This document shows, in pieces, positions 1-5,350 of a DNA stretch of 12,406 nucleotides (positions are counted from its first letter, which is position 1; every line of letters starts with the position of its first letter). The DNA comes from an uncultured Bacilli bacterium (lineage in GTDB: Bacteria > Bacillota_I > Bacilli_A > RF39 > UBA660). The stretch spans positions 1-12,406 of the forward strand of contig CANPWX010000015.1 in NCBI GenBank assembly GCA_947585065.1, read 5' to 3'. The notes below the pieces were generated by a model that was not told the DNA's origin, did no database searches, and was given only the letters and a program-made list of their open reading frames with translations. The position numbers and the translations under genes were made by a program.

Positions 1-2
1 AT

Positions 3-143
3 GCTGAAGTAGGAAATAAAATTAAAGTAAGATTATCAAATAATGTTGAAATAGATGCAGAAATAGTGCATTTAGCTAAACAGAATGATAACGAAACATT
101 AATTGTTTTTAAATTTAAAAATCATCCTACTTTCATAGAATGA
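3..143 (+). CDS. C-terminal fragment of a plus-strand gene, possibly HlyD-type adaptor
   Basis: An open frame enters from the left edge and runs 46 codons to a TGA at 141-143; the 5' part lies outside the window. The residues start AEVGNKIKVRL and go on with an alternating hydrophobic pattern that looks like a small beta-barrel. 'VGxKxKVRLSN' near a C-terminus resembles the last beta domain of HlyD/membrane-fusion-type adaptor proteins, which link inner-membrane exporters to the cell surface. That is only a family resemblance; any small beta-barrel domain could look like this. The stop codon lies inside a hairpin, and the frame has no continuation beyond it because a TAA follows four codons later. 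This is the only gene here ending in TGA. The coding frame is fairly sure, the family is not. Confidence 0.5.
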   Translation, partial: AEVGNKIKVRLSNNVEIDAEIVHLAKQNDNETLIVFKFKNHPTFIE

Positions 144-147
144 TTTT
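118..147. terminator. Bidirectional hairpin terminator between convergent genes
   Basis: AAAATCAT at 118-125 pairs with ATGATTTT at 140-147 across a 14-nt loop. On the plus strand a T-rich tail (TTTTCTTTC) follows, and the TGA stop of the upstream gene (141-143) sits in the 3' arm. On the minus strand the same hairpin is followed by five T's (121-117), so it could also end the rhomboid transcript. The stem is AT-rich, so its strength is uncertain. Confidence 0.55.
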
Positions 148-176
148 CTTTCTAACAGCAAAACTTTTATAAATTA

Positions 177-1317
177 TTATCTAAAATAAAGAAGATAAAA
201 GAAAAAAACAAAATAAATAATTAATACGATCGTTCCATTCATTTTTTCCTGTCTATTATCATTATTACCAATCCCAAATGCCATAGCCGTTAGTAATCCA
301 CCTACAAGCCCTCCAATATGAGCAGCAAAATCAATACCAGGAACAATAAATCCTAACAGTAAATTAAACAAAACAACCGGTAAAATCTGTGAACGCATCA
401 CACTTCCCAAATAGACACGATAATAATAACCAAAGTAAAGCATTGCTCCAAGAAGTCCGAAAATTGCTCCACTTGCACCAACACTTACAGTATTGGAAGA
501 TAATACAGCACTCATAAGGTTACCAGCTATCATACTAGAAAAATAGATTCCTAAAAATTTCCATTTTCCTATAAAAGTTTCCAACTGAGTGCCAATTAAA
601 TACAAGGCATACATATTAAAGCAAATGAATGATACTACCATGTAAAAAACCAGATGTCACAAGCCTCCAAAATTCTCCTGCTTTTACCAAAGGAGTATAC
701 AAAGCTCCCCACGAAACTAAGAATGAAGCAGAAAAATTCATGCCAACCATGGCAGTTAAAACTAAAAATACTACTACATTGATCATAAGCAAAACAGGAG
801 TAATCACGATTTTTTTTGGTTTAAAAATACTCTCATAAACCCTATTTTCTTTTTCTGTTTTTTGATTAATATTATTAGTAACATTAAAAATAAGTTCCAA
901 TCCCTTCTCATTAAGTAAAAGATTGTCTTGTATAGTAGGAAAAGTATTTAAAAGAACTTCACTTTTAATATCTTTTAAATCATTGATAAAAATACTAGTA
1001 ATATTTTTTTCTTCTTCTAATTTCACATCTTCATTAACATCTAATAAAAGATTTAAAGCATTCATTGAAAAACTGAAAGTTTTCTTTTTCACTTGTCTCA
1101 TTACATTTTTAAGTTTTAGAATATCATATTCATACTGTTCTTCATTATGAATATAATTACAATTAATTCGAATAATTTTATAAGGGCCTTCTGGATTTTG
1201 CAACCAGATTTCATCTCTTACCCCGTTTACTATCATGGGGCTATAATTTTCTTTCGTAACAAAAAAATTAACAAGTCGCATAAGTAATTCATCTTTTTTA
1301 TCCATAGAAAGTTGCAT
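177..1317 (-). pseudogene. Rhomboid intramembrane serine protease, frameshifted (YqgP/GluP-like layout)
   Basis: Two overlapping frames together make one rhomboid protease of about 380 aa. The first (1317 to 616) starts at ATG with SD GGAGGG seven bases upstream. It carries a soluble N-terminal domain of about 165 aa, the first membrane segment (about residues 171-191) and GEFWRLVTSGFLHGSIIHLL, then hits TAA at 618-616. The second frame (to 177) carries FNMYALYLIGT, the nucleophile motif GASG (Ser codon 473-471) and the catalytic His in AAHIGG (codon 320-318), with further membrane helices. Rhomboids cut membrane proteins inside the bilayer with this Ser-His dyad. A cytosolic N-domain before the rhomboid core matches Bacillus YqgP/GluP, but the C-terminal TPR part of that protein is absent. 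The shift lies at C-TTT-AA (621-616). Restoring the family spacing HxxFN needs two more T's. A true pseudogene, an assembly error in a T run and a recoding event all remain open. Confidence 0.85.
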
Positions 1318-1336
1318 ATTATCCCTCCAACATATT

Positions 1337-1365
1337 ATTTTACCTAAAATCATATAATTAGTAAA
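1337..1365 (-). promoter_or_regulatory. Candidate promoter of the rhomboid gene
   Basis: On the minus strand TTTACT (1365-1360) is separated by 17 nt from TAAAAT (1342-1337). This gives a 4/6 and a 5/6 match to the sigma-A boxes. The predicted transcript start falls only a few bases before the SD of the rhomboid gene. The sequence lies in the 62-bp divergent gap shared with the small membrane-protein gene. Confidence 0.4.
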
Positions 1366-1372
1366 GAGGTGG
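1366..1372 (+). promoter_or_regulatory. Ribosome binding site supporting a TTG start
   Basis: GAGGTGG lies seven bases before TTG at 1380. No ATG follows in a suitable position, so this site decides the start of the small membrane protein. Confidence 0.6.
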
Positions 1373-1379
1373 TGGACCG

Positions 1380-1703
1380 TTGTTTTACACATTTTTTTCC
1401 TTACTAATTTCTAGTATCATTCTAGCATTTCCCCTAACATTAACTCTTATCCATGAAAAAGAAAGAAGTCATTTATTATTTTTAACATTTTGTAATGCGT
1501 TATTCTTTTTAAGCACAATTTATTTTTATTATCGAATCAAAGATTATTATCTAGCAATCATTTCTTCTTTTTTTCTTTTTGGATATGCCTTCTTTCTAAT
1601 GATCGAACTAAAAAGAAAAATCAAATATTGGTACTTTTCTCTACCCTATCTAGCTTTCACCGGAATTTTTTTTATGAATCAACTCTTCCTCATCTTCTTC
1701 TAA
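1380..1703 (+). CDS. Small four-helix membrane protein, unknown function
   Basis: A 107-residue frame starts at TTG (1380-1382), seven bases after the strong SD GAGGTGG (1366-1372). That placement is the main reason to believe the gene and its non-ATG start. The protein is almost entirely hydrophobic with four likely membrane segments (about residues 3-24, 31-51, 56-75 and 83-106), separated by short charged loops (HEKERS, YRIKD, LKRKIK). I recognise no family motif. It is divergent from the rhomboid gene and could be functionally linked to it, but that is only position. Its last 54 bases overlap the 3' end of the opposite-strand pseudouridine synthase gene. No clear promoter was found beyond a TATAAT at 1353-1358 that lacks a good -35. 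Confidence 0.6.
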   Translation: MFYTFFSLLISSIILAFPLTLTLIHEKERSHLLFLTFCNALFFLSTIYFYYRIKDYYLAIISSFFLFGYAFFLMIELKRKIKYWYFSLPYLAFTGIFFMNQLFLIFF

Positions 1704-2579
1704 AGTATATAAATAGTCCTGAAATTCCTTTGGTAAATCCACTTTAAAATGTAGATTTTCCTTAGTAATAGGCTCTTGAAAAGTAATTTCACTAGAATGT
1801 AAAAATTGTCCAAAAGAAGGAATTTCTTCTTTACCATATAAAGGATCATTAAATAAAGGATATCCAATCGAAGCCAAATGAACCCGAATTTGATGAGTTC
1901 GCCCAGTCTCCAAAACACACTCCACAAGTGTATAATGTAAATAATATTTTAAAACATGAACATGTGTAACAGCATGTTTACTATTCTTATCCGTTACAGC
2001 CATTTTTAAACGATTTTTAGGATCACGTCCAATCGGTGCATCAATCACAATATTTTTATGAGGTAACCGTCCTTTAACCAACGCAATATACTTTCTTTCG
2101 ATTCTTTTATATTTAAAATCATCTGCTAAAATCTCATGAGATAAATTATTTTTAGCAATTAAAATTAATCCTGAAGTATCTTTATCAATACGATGTACAA
2201 TACCAGGACGTTCTTCCCCATTACGATTACTATAATGATCAGTATACCCTAATATTGCATTAGCAAGTGTACCGTGACGATTTCCATTTCCAGGATGAAC
2301 AACCATTCCACTTGGTTTATTAATAAGGAGTACATTTTCATCTTCAAAAACAATATCTAGTGGAATAATCTCTTTCTCCATTTTTGAAGAATTTTGAAAA
2401 TCTTGAATGAAAATAACATCACCTGTTTTAACAATAGTATGACAAGTAGTTGGATTCCCATCCAATAAAATAGAACCATTTTGAATCATTTTTTGAATCA
2501 AACTTCGAGAATATTCAGTATGAATACTTAAATATTTATCGAGTCTCATGTTTTCTTCTTGTTCGACAATGAGTTTCAT
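1650..2579 (-). CDS. rluD: RluD/YlyB-type 23S rRNA pseudouridine synthase
   Basis: This 309-aa enzyme of the RluA/RluD family isomerises uridines to pseudouridine in RNA, typically large-subunit rRNA. The N-terminal S4 RNA-binding domain is visible at about residues 12-60 (MRLDKYLS, then RSLIQKMIQNGSILLDG). The catalytic domain has LLINKPSGMVVHPG at about 84-97, the active-site motif HRIDKDTSG at 129-137 with catalytic Asp132, and ETGRTHQIRVHL further on. The frame is open five codons upstream to an ATG at 2594, but the SD GGAGGTGA (2585-2592) lies inside those codons, so ATG at 2579 is the right start. The start overlaps the end of lspA by 44 nt, which suggests translational coupling; the order lspA-ylyB is conserved in Bacillus. 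The acidic tail DEEELIHKKNSGES extends past the usual end and overlaps the plus-strand gene. RluD and other RluA-family specificities cannot be told apart here. Confidence 0.93.
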   Translation of the reverse strand: MKLIVEQEENMRLDKYLSIHTEYSRSLIQKMIQNGSILLDGNPTTCHTIVKTGDVIFIQDFQNSSKMEKEIIPLDIVFEDENVLLINKPSGMVVHPGNGNRHGTLANAILGYTDHYSNRNGEERPGIVHRIDKDTSGLILIAKNNLSHEILADDFKYKRIERKYIALVKGRLPHKNIVIDAPIGRDPKNRLKMAVTDKNSKHAVTHVHVLKYYLHYTLVECVLETGRTHQIRVHLASIGYPLFNDPLYGKEEIPSFGQFLHSSEITFQEPITKENLHFKVDLPKEFQDYLYTLEEDEEELIHKKNSGES

Positions 2580-3018
2580 CTTTATCACCTCCATATGTAA
2601 TGAGAAAAAGGAAAATTGCTCCCATCACAATAAAAATATCTGCAAAATTAAATACCGGAAAAAAATAATTACCAAATTGAAAACTAAAAAAATCTCTCAC
2701 ATATCCAAAAAAAAGTCGATCAATTAAATTACCTAAAATACCTGCATAAAGGAAAGAATAAGAAAGCATTGTCCATTTTCCAATCAAAAATCTTCTTCGC
2801 ATAAAAGTTAAAAAAAACAAAAAAGCAAAACTCAACAAAACAAAAAACCATCTTCCTCCATCTAAAATACTCCAAGCAGCCCCAGTATTTTTCATAAAAA
2901 CAATTTCCAAGAAATGAGGAATAAGACAAAAATAAGATACATATTTTTCCACTAAAAACTTAGAAAACTGATCAACACAAACCAAAAAAACAATAAGTAG
3001 AATTTCCTTCTTTTTCAT
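2536..3018 (-). CDS. lspA: Lipoprotein signal peptidase (signal peptidase II)
   Basis: This 160-aa membrane aspartyl protease removes the signal peptide of prolipoproteins after lipid attachment by Lgt. Four membrane segments are visible (about residues 5-23, 54-72, 83-99 and 121-142). Signature blocks are present: D16QFSK in helix 1, KNTGAAWS at 43-50, NLIDR with catalytic Asp100, and FNFAD with catalytic Asp127. Length is normal for the family. The start has SD AAGGAGA at good spacing. The charged C-terminal tail (GGDKDETHCRTRRKHETR) is unusually long and coincides with the 44-nt overlap with the pseudouridine synthase gene, so it may be a by-product of that overlap. It follows the unknown coiled-coil gene by 10 nt, so the three genes probably form one operon. 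Confidence 0.96.
   Translation of the reverse strand: MKKKEILLIVFLVCVDQFSKFLVEKYVSYFCLIPHFLEIVFMKNTGAAWSILDGGRWFFVLLSFAFLFFLTFMRRRFLIGKWTMLSYSFLYAGILGNLIDRLFFGYVRDFFSFQFGNYFFPVFNFADIFIVMGAIFLFLITYGGDKDETHCRTRRKHETR
2585..2592 (-). promoter_or_regulatory. Ribosome binding site fixing the rluD start
   Basis: GGAGGTGA sits five bases before ATG at 2579, within the 3' coding part of lspA. It rules out the earlier in-frame ATG at 2594, which would place this site inside the gene. Confidence 0.8.
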
Positions 3019-3028
3019 ACATATCTCC

Positions 3029-3652
3029 TTAATATTCTAAAAAGATTAACATTTCATAAATTTCTTTTAAAATTTGTAATACTTGTTCATCTTCCAAAAC
3101 TTCTTTACTTTTAGAAGACTCTAAAAACTTGGTCACCCGACTATCCAAATATTCTAACTCTTTTTGAATAGCATAACGATACGTTTTTATTTCTTCCAAA
3201 AAGTTTTTTTCAATTTTCTCTCGTTCTTCCTCTAAATGAGAATTTACTTGTTGTTCTTGATAAAAAAGTTTTCCATTATTGGAAGATAAATAGAGGTTTA
3301 CTTTTTCCATACTTTCAAAATCTACTGTATTTTCCAAAAATGAATTGACACGTTCAAAATTAGCAAGAACTTCATAATTTAAAGAAATTTTAACAGCATA
3401 TAATACGGAATTAGGAGAAAGATCGGTACACACTTCCGCGAAAGATGGAATACCAGCAAAAACCAAAATCTCTCTAAAATTCTCTGGATGAGAAAGAAGC
3501 TCATCAACGTTATTTTCACTTGAAATATAATAAATTTTTTCTTGATATGCCTTTTTTAAAACTTCCCTAGAAAGCAAAAATGAATCTTGAAATACTCGAT
3601 CACCAAATAAATATGCTAGGGAATAACTTGATAAGTTGATTTTTAATTTCAT
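3029..3652 (-). CDS. Unknown protein with C-terminal coiled coil, first gene of lspA operon
   Basis: The product is a 207-aa soluble protein that I do not recognise. It starts at ATG after AGGGG about five bases upstream. There is no signal peptide or membrane segment. Residues 1-130 look mixed alpha/beta (SLAYLFGDRVF, REILVFAGIPSFAEV, SVLYAVKISLNYEVL). Residues about 138-180 are a long charged helix (EEEREKIEKNFLEEIKTYR and onward), probably coiled coil, followed by another acidic helix. In Bacillus the gene before lspA is ylyA (DksA-like), but no zinc finger or DksA motif is visible here. A role in envelope, division or lipoprotein work would only be a guess from its neighbour. The frame, RBS, promoter and 10-nt spacing to lspA make the gene itself secure. 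Confidence 0.85.
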   Translation of the reverse strand: MKLKINLSSYSLAYLFGDRVFQDSFLLSREVLKKAYQEKIYYISSENNVDELLSHPENFREILVFAGIPSFAEVCTDLSPNSVLYAVKISLNYEVLANFERVNSFLENTVDFESMEKVNLYLSSNNGKLFYQEQQVNSHLEEEREKIEKNFLEEIKTYRYAIQKELEYLDSRVTKFLESSKSKEVLEDEQVLQILKEIYEMLIFLEY

Positions 3653-3675
3653 GAAAACCCCTATCCTTTAAAACA

Positions 3676-3705
3676 AGTATATAACATTTTTTCCAAAAAT
3701 TACAA
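3676..3705 (-). promoter_or_regulatory. Candidate promoter of the lspA-rluD operon
   Basis: On the minus strand TTGTAA (3705-3700) is followed after 18 nt by TATACT (3681-3676), a 4/6 and a 5/6 match to sigma-A boxes. It lies between the khpA terminator and the first gene of the operon, where a promoter is expected. Confidence 0.45.
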
Positions 3706-3715
3706 GTAAAAATCG

Positions 3716-3738
3716 AAAAAAAGACGATTTTACGTCTT
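3716..3738 (-). terminator. Rho-independent terminator of rpsP-khpA
   Basis: On the minus strand AAGACG (3738-3733) pairs with CGTCTT (3726-3721) around a 6-nt loop, followed by a T run through 3716. The last two bases of the khpA stop codon (TAA, 3739-3737) form the start of the stem. Confidence 0.75.
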
Positions 3739-3979
3739 AAAAAGAATCAATATTTAGTTCAATAGTTCCAAGTTCATGAGTATAAGAATAAAGATTAACA
3801 ATTGTCCGAATTGCTTTGGCATTTCTTCCATCACGTCCAATGACAGAACCCATTGAGTTTTCAGGAACCAAAACTTCAATAACAGTTTTATCTTCTCCAC
3901 TATAGCTACTTACCTTTACTAAATCAGAATCTTTACAGATACTTTTCACTAAATATTCAGTAAACATCGCAATATCCAT
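3737..3979 (-). CDS. khpA: KH-domain RNA-binding protein KhpA
   Basis: This 80-aa protein consists of a single KH domain, with GSVIGRDGRNAKAIRTIV at about 44-61 and the RNA-contacting GxxG loop at G48-R-D-G51. KhpA (YlqC) binds RNA, commonly as a heterodimer with KhpB/Jag, and affects cell size, division and small-RNA biology in several Bacillota. khpB is not in the window. Length is typical. It starts 3 nt after the rpsP stop, with AGGGAA from the last rpsP codons as SD, so the pair is co-transcribed. This rpsP-khpA pair is conserved in Bacilli, where rimM, trmD and rplS usually lie nearby; here the transcript ends straight after khpA. Confidence 0.93.
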   Translation of the reverse strand: MDIAMFTEYLVKSICKDSDLVKVSSYSGEDKTVIEVLVPENSMGSVIGRDGRNAKAIRTIVNLYSYTHELGTIELNIDSF

Positions 3980-3982
3980 AAA

Positions 3983-4258
3983 CTATTTCCCTACTTTTTT
4001 CGATTCAACAAATTTTTTAAGAATACCTTGTTTACTCAAAATACTACGAACAGTATCAGTAGGAAGTGCTCCTTTGCCTAACCAATACATAGCTCTTTCT
4101 TCATCTACAGTAACAATATCGTTTCCTTTAATAGGATTATAAGTTCCAATAACTTCTAAAAATCTTCCATCTCTTGGACTTCTTGAATCAGCAGCTACAA
4201 TACGATAAAAAGGTTTAGACTTAGAACCCATTCTTTTAAGTCTTAATTTAACAGCCAT
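3983..4258 (-). CDS. rpsP: 30S ribosomal protein S16
   Basis: S16 is an assembly protein of the small ribosomal subunit that binds 16S rRNA. The 91-aa product begins MAVKLRLKRMGSKSKPFYRI and continues VAADSRSPRDGRFLEVIGTYNP, which are family hallmarks; the length is normal. It has a very strong SD (AAGGAGGAAA) and a near-consensus promoter, as expected of a highly expressed ribosomal gene. It leads a two-gene operon with khpA. The usual upstream neighbour ffh is absent; a cotE homologue with its own terminator is there instead. Confidence 0.98.
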   Translation of the reverse strand: MAVKLRLKRMGSKSKPFYRIVAADSRSPRDGRFLEVIGTYNPIKGNDIVTVDEERAMYWLGKGALPTDTVRSILSKQGILKKFVESKKVGK

Positions 4259-4285
4259 AAAATTTCCTCCTTCTTTTCAAAAACT

Positions 4286-4314
4286 ATCATACCAAAGAAA
4301 AGAAAAGCTGTCAA
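4286..4314 (-). promoter_or_regulatory. Strong sigma-A promoter of rpsP-khpA
   Basis: On the minus strand a perfect TTGACA (4314-4309) is followed after exactly 17 nt by TATGAT (4291-4286), 5/6 to consensus. It is the best promoter in the window and lies about 28 bp upstream of the rpsP start. The -35 box lies inside an inverted repeat. Confidence 0.85.
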
Positions 4315-4331
4315 CAAAAAAAGATTGACAG
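4308..4331. repeat. Inverted repeat overlapping the rpsP -35 box
   Basis: CTGTCAA (4308-4314) and TTGACAG (4325-4331) are perfect 7-bp arms around a 10-nt A-rich spacer on the plus strand. One arm contains the -35 hexamer. It could be an operator, or a second terminator for cotE, because on the minus strand it is followed by a T-rich run (CTTTTCTTTTCTTT). Chance is also possible for so short a repeat. Confidence 0.5.
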
Positions 4332-4346
4332 TCATCAAAAACTGCC

Positions 4347-4367
4347 AAAAAAGAATAAATTTATTCT
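4347..4367 (-). terminator. Terminator at the end of the cotE homologue
   Basis: A perfect 16-base palindrome, AGAATAAATTTATTCT (4352-4367), is followed on the minus strand by a run of T's through 4347. The TAA stop of the gene (4363-4361) lies within the palindrome. The stem is AT-rich, so strength is moderate. Confidence 0.6.
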
Positions 4368-4882
4368 AAATAATTTTCATCAACGGAATCAATACTTTCT
4401 ACTTCCACTTCATCCATTATTTCTTCATATTCATCAAAATCATCTTCTACAGGAACTTTAATTTTCGTATCTCCTACAATTTCAACCCCAAGTTCCTTTT
4501 CTACATCTAAAACGATATTTCCATTATCAACAGACACATTAGTAACACTAGGTTGTTTCAAACTTCTAACGATAATTTCAGAAGTATTAGAAAGTGTTGT
4601 TTGATCTTTTAAAGGAACATTTAATACTTCATGATAATTAAATTTTTTAGAATTAACTTTTGTTTTCGTATCATTATCATAAGAATACCAAACATTAACA
4701 TCAAAAGACCCATGAATACCTACTTTTCCCAATTCATTGACTCCTGAAAAATTATGATTAATAACCCAACAACCTAAAACGGTATCCACTTTCTCATCAG
4801 GTGTAAAAGAAAAGTTCATATGATTTGTTTTTTTAGCTTTCCCAATAACGGCTTTTGTAACAATCTCTTTAAAACCTGCCAT
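4361..4882 (-). CDS. cotE: Outer spore coat protein CotE homologue
   Basis: The 173-aa product closely follows the CotE family. The N-terminus MAGFKEIVTKAVIGK matches the Bacillus pattern of 'REIITKAVVAKG'. LGCWVINHNF (36-45), then HGSFDVNVWYSYDNDTKT (57-74) and IIVRSLKQPS (103-112) are further family blocks. The tail from about residue 146 is very acidic, as in CotE, with 15 Asp/Glu in the last 28 residues. In Bacillus, CotE assembles as a ring around the forespore and recruits the outer coat; it is made in the mother cell under sigma-E and sigma-K. SD GAGGTGAA precedes the ATG. The gene is monocistronic, with a divergent HIT gene upstream and its own terminator. A CATAAATT upstream resembles a sigma-E -10 box. 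Length is close to Bacillus CotE (about 180 aa). Assignment rests on recalled family sequence. Confidence 0.88.
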   Translation of the reverse strand: MAGFKEIVTKAVIGKAKKTNHMNFSFTPDEKVDTVLGCWVINHNFSGVNELGKVGIHGSFDVNVWYSYDNDTKTKVNSKKFNYHEVLNVPLKDQTTLSNTSEIIVRSLKQPSVTNVSVDNGNIVLDVEKELGVEIVGDTKIKVPVEDDFDEYEEIMDEVEVESIDSVDENYLE

Positions 4883-4938
4883 ATCAATTCACCTCTACTC
4901 TAATTTATGCAAAAATCCTATATTTGTTTCCCAATCTA

Positions 4939-4947
4939 TGTTAAAAT
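4939..4947 (+). promoter_or_regulatory. Extended -10 promoter of the HIT gene
   Basis: TGTTAAAAT is an extended -10 element (TGn plus TAAAAT, 5/6). No good -35 box lies at 16-18 nt, which is compatible with extended -10 promoters. The predicted transcript start lies directly before the SD AGGAGG (4955-4960). Confidence 0.45.
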
Positions 4948-4966
4948 AAGAAATAGGAGGTAAATT

Positions 4967-5335
4967 ATGGATTGTTTATTTTGCAAAATTGCCCAAAAAG
5001 AAGTAGATAGCAAAATTTTATACGAAGATGATGAGATCATAGCTTTCTTAGATATTGATCAAGAAATAGCAGGACATACACTAATTATTCCCAAAAAACA
5101 TTTTACAGACTATTTCGAATTAGATCAAACAACTTTTCAAAAAATGTTTCAAGTAGCCAAAAAACTACAACCAACAATAATGGAAAAATTAGACAAAAAA
5201 GCTTGTACAATTTCTTTAAATTATGGAGATGCCCAAATAATCAAACATGTTCATATGCACTTACTCCCTCATCATTTCCATGAAAAAAGTAATCTTACAA
5301 TAGCAGAAGTTTACAACAAATTAAAAGATGAATAA
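4967..5335 (+). CDS. HIT-family nucleotide hydrolase/transferase
   Basis: This 122-aa protein of the histidine-triad superfamily hydrolyses or transfers the phosphate group of nucleotide conjugates such as adenosine phosphoramidates (HinT-like) or dinucleoside polyphosphates. Visible features: CLFCKI with the Cys3-x-x-Cys6 zinc pair common in Bacillota members, FLDIDQEIAGHTLIIPKKH (27-45), and the triad HVHMHLLPH with His94, His96 and His98, of which His96 is the expected nucleophile. Length is near the family norm of 110-140 aa. SD AGGAGG lies six bases before ATG. It is the only complete plus-strand gene of clear function in the window; it is divergent from cotE and convergent with the M16 operon, its stop codon abutting that of ymfH. 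The exact substrate cannot be read from sequence. Confidence 0.93.
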   Translation: MDCLFCKIAQKEVDSKILYEDDEIIAFLDIDQEIAGHTLIIPKKHFTDYFELDQTTFQKMFQVAKKLQPTIMEKLDKKACTISLNYGDAQIIKHVHMHLLPHHFHEKSNLTIAEVYNKLKDE

Positions 5336-5350
5336 TTACTCATCTTTTTT
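5323..5350. terminator. Bidirectional terminator holding both convergent stop codons
   Basis: AAAAGATGA (5323-5331) pairs perfectly with TCATCTTTT (5340-5348) around an 8-nt loop. The loop contains TAA of the HIT gene (5333-5335) and, on the other strand, TAA of ymfH (5338-5336). The arms encode the final Lys-Asp-Glu of both proteins. On the plus strand six T's follow within and after the stem (5345-5350); on the minus strand the T run is only four, so termination is probably stronger for the HIT gene. Confidence 0.75.

Noticed and set aside
612..625. Programmed +1 frameshift at CTT-TAA in the rhomboid gene, similar to the prfB CTT-TGA site
   Set aside because: A +1 slip is formally possible and would continue in the right frame, but there is no upstream SD-like stimulator, the stop is TAA, and the product would lack one residue between the active-site-region His and Asn.
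629..1150. Two plus-strand frames (629-838 and 923-1150) opposite the rhomboid gene
   Set aside because: They lie entirely antisense to clear rhomboid coding sequence, lack SD sites and have low-complexity products.
4325..4331. TTGACA on the plus strand as a -35 box for a plus-strand promoter
   Set aside because: No -10 hexamer lies at 16-18 nt and no plus-strand gene follows; it is the second arm of the inverted repeat.
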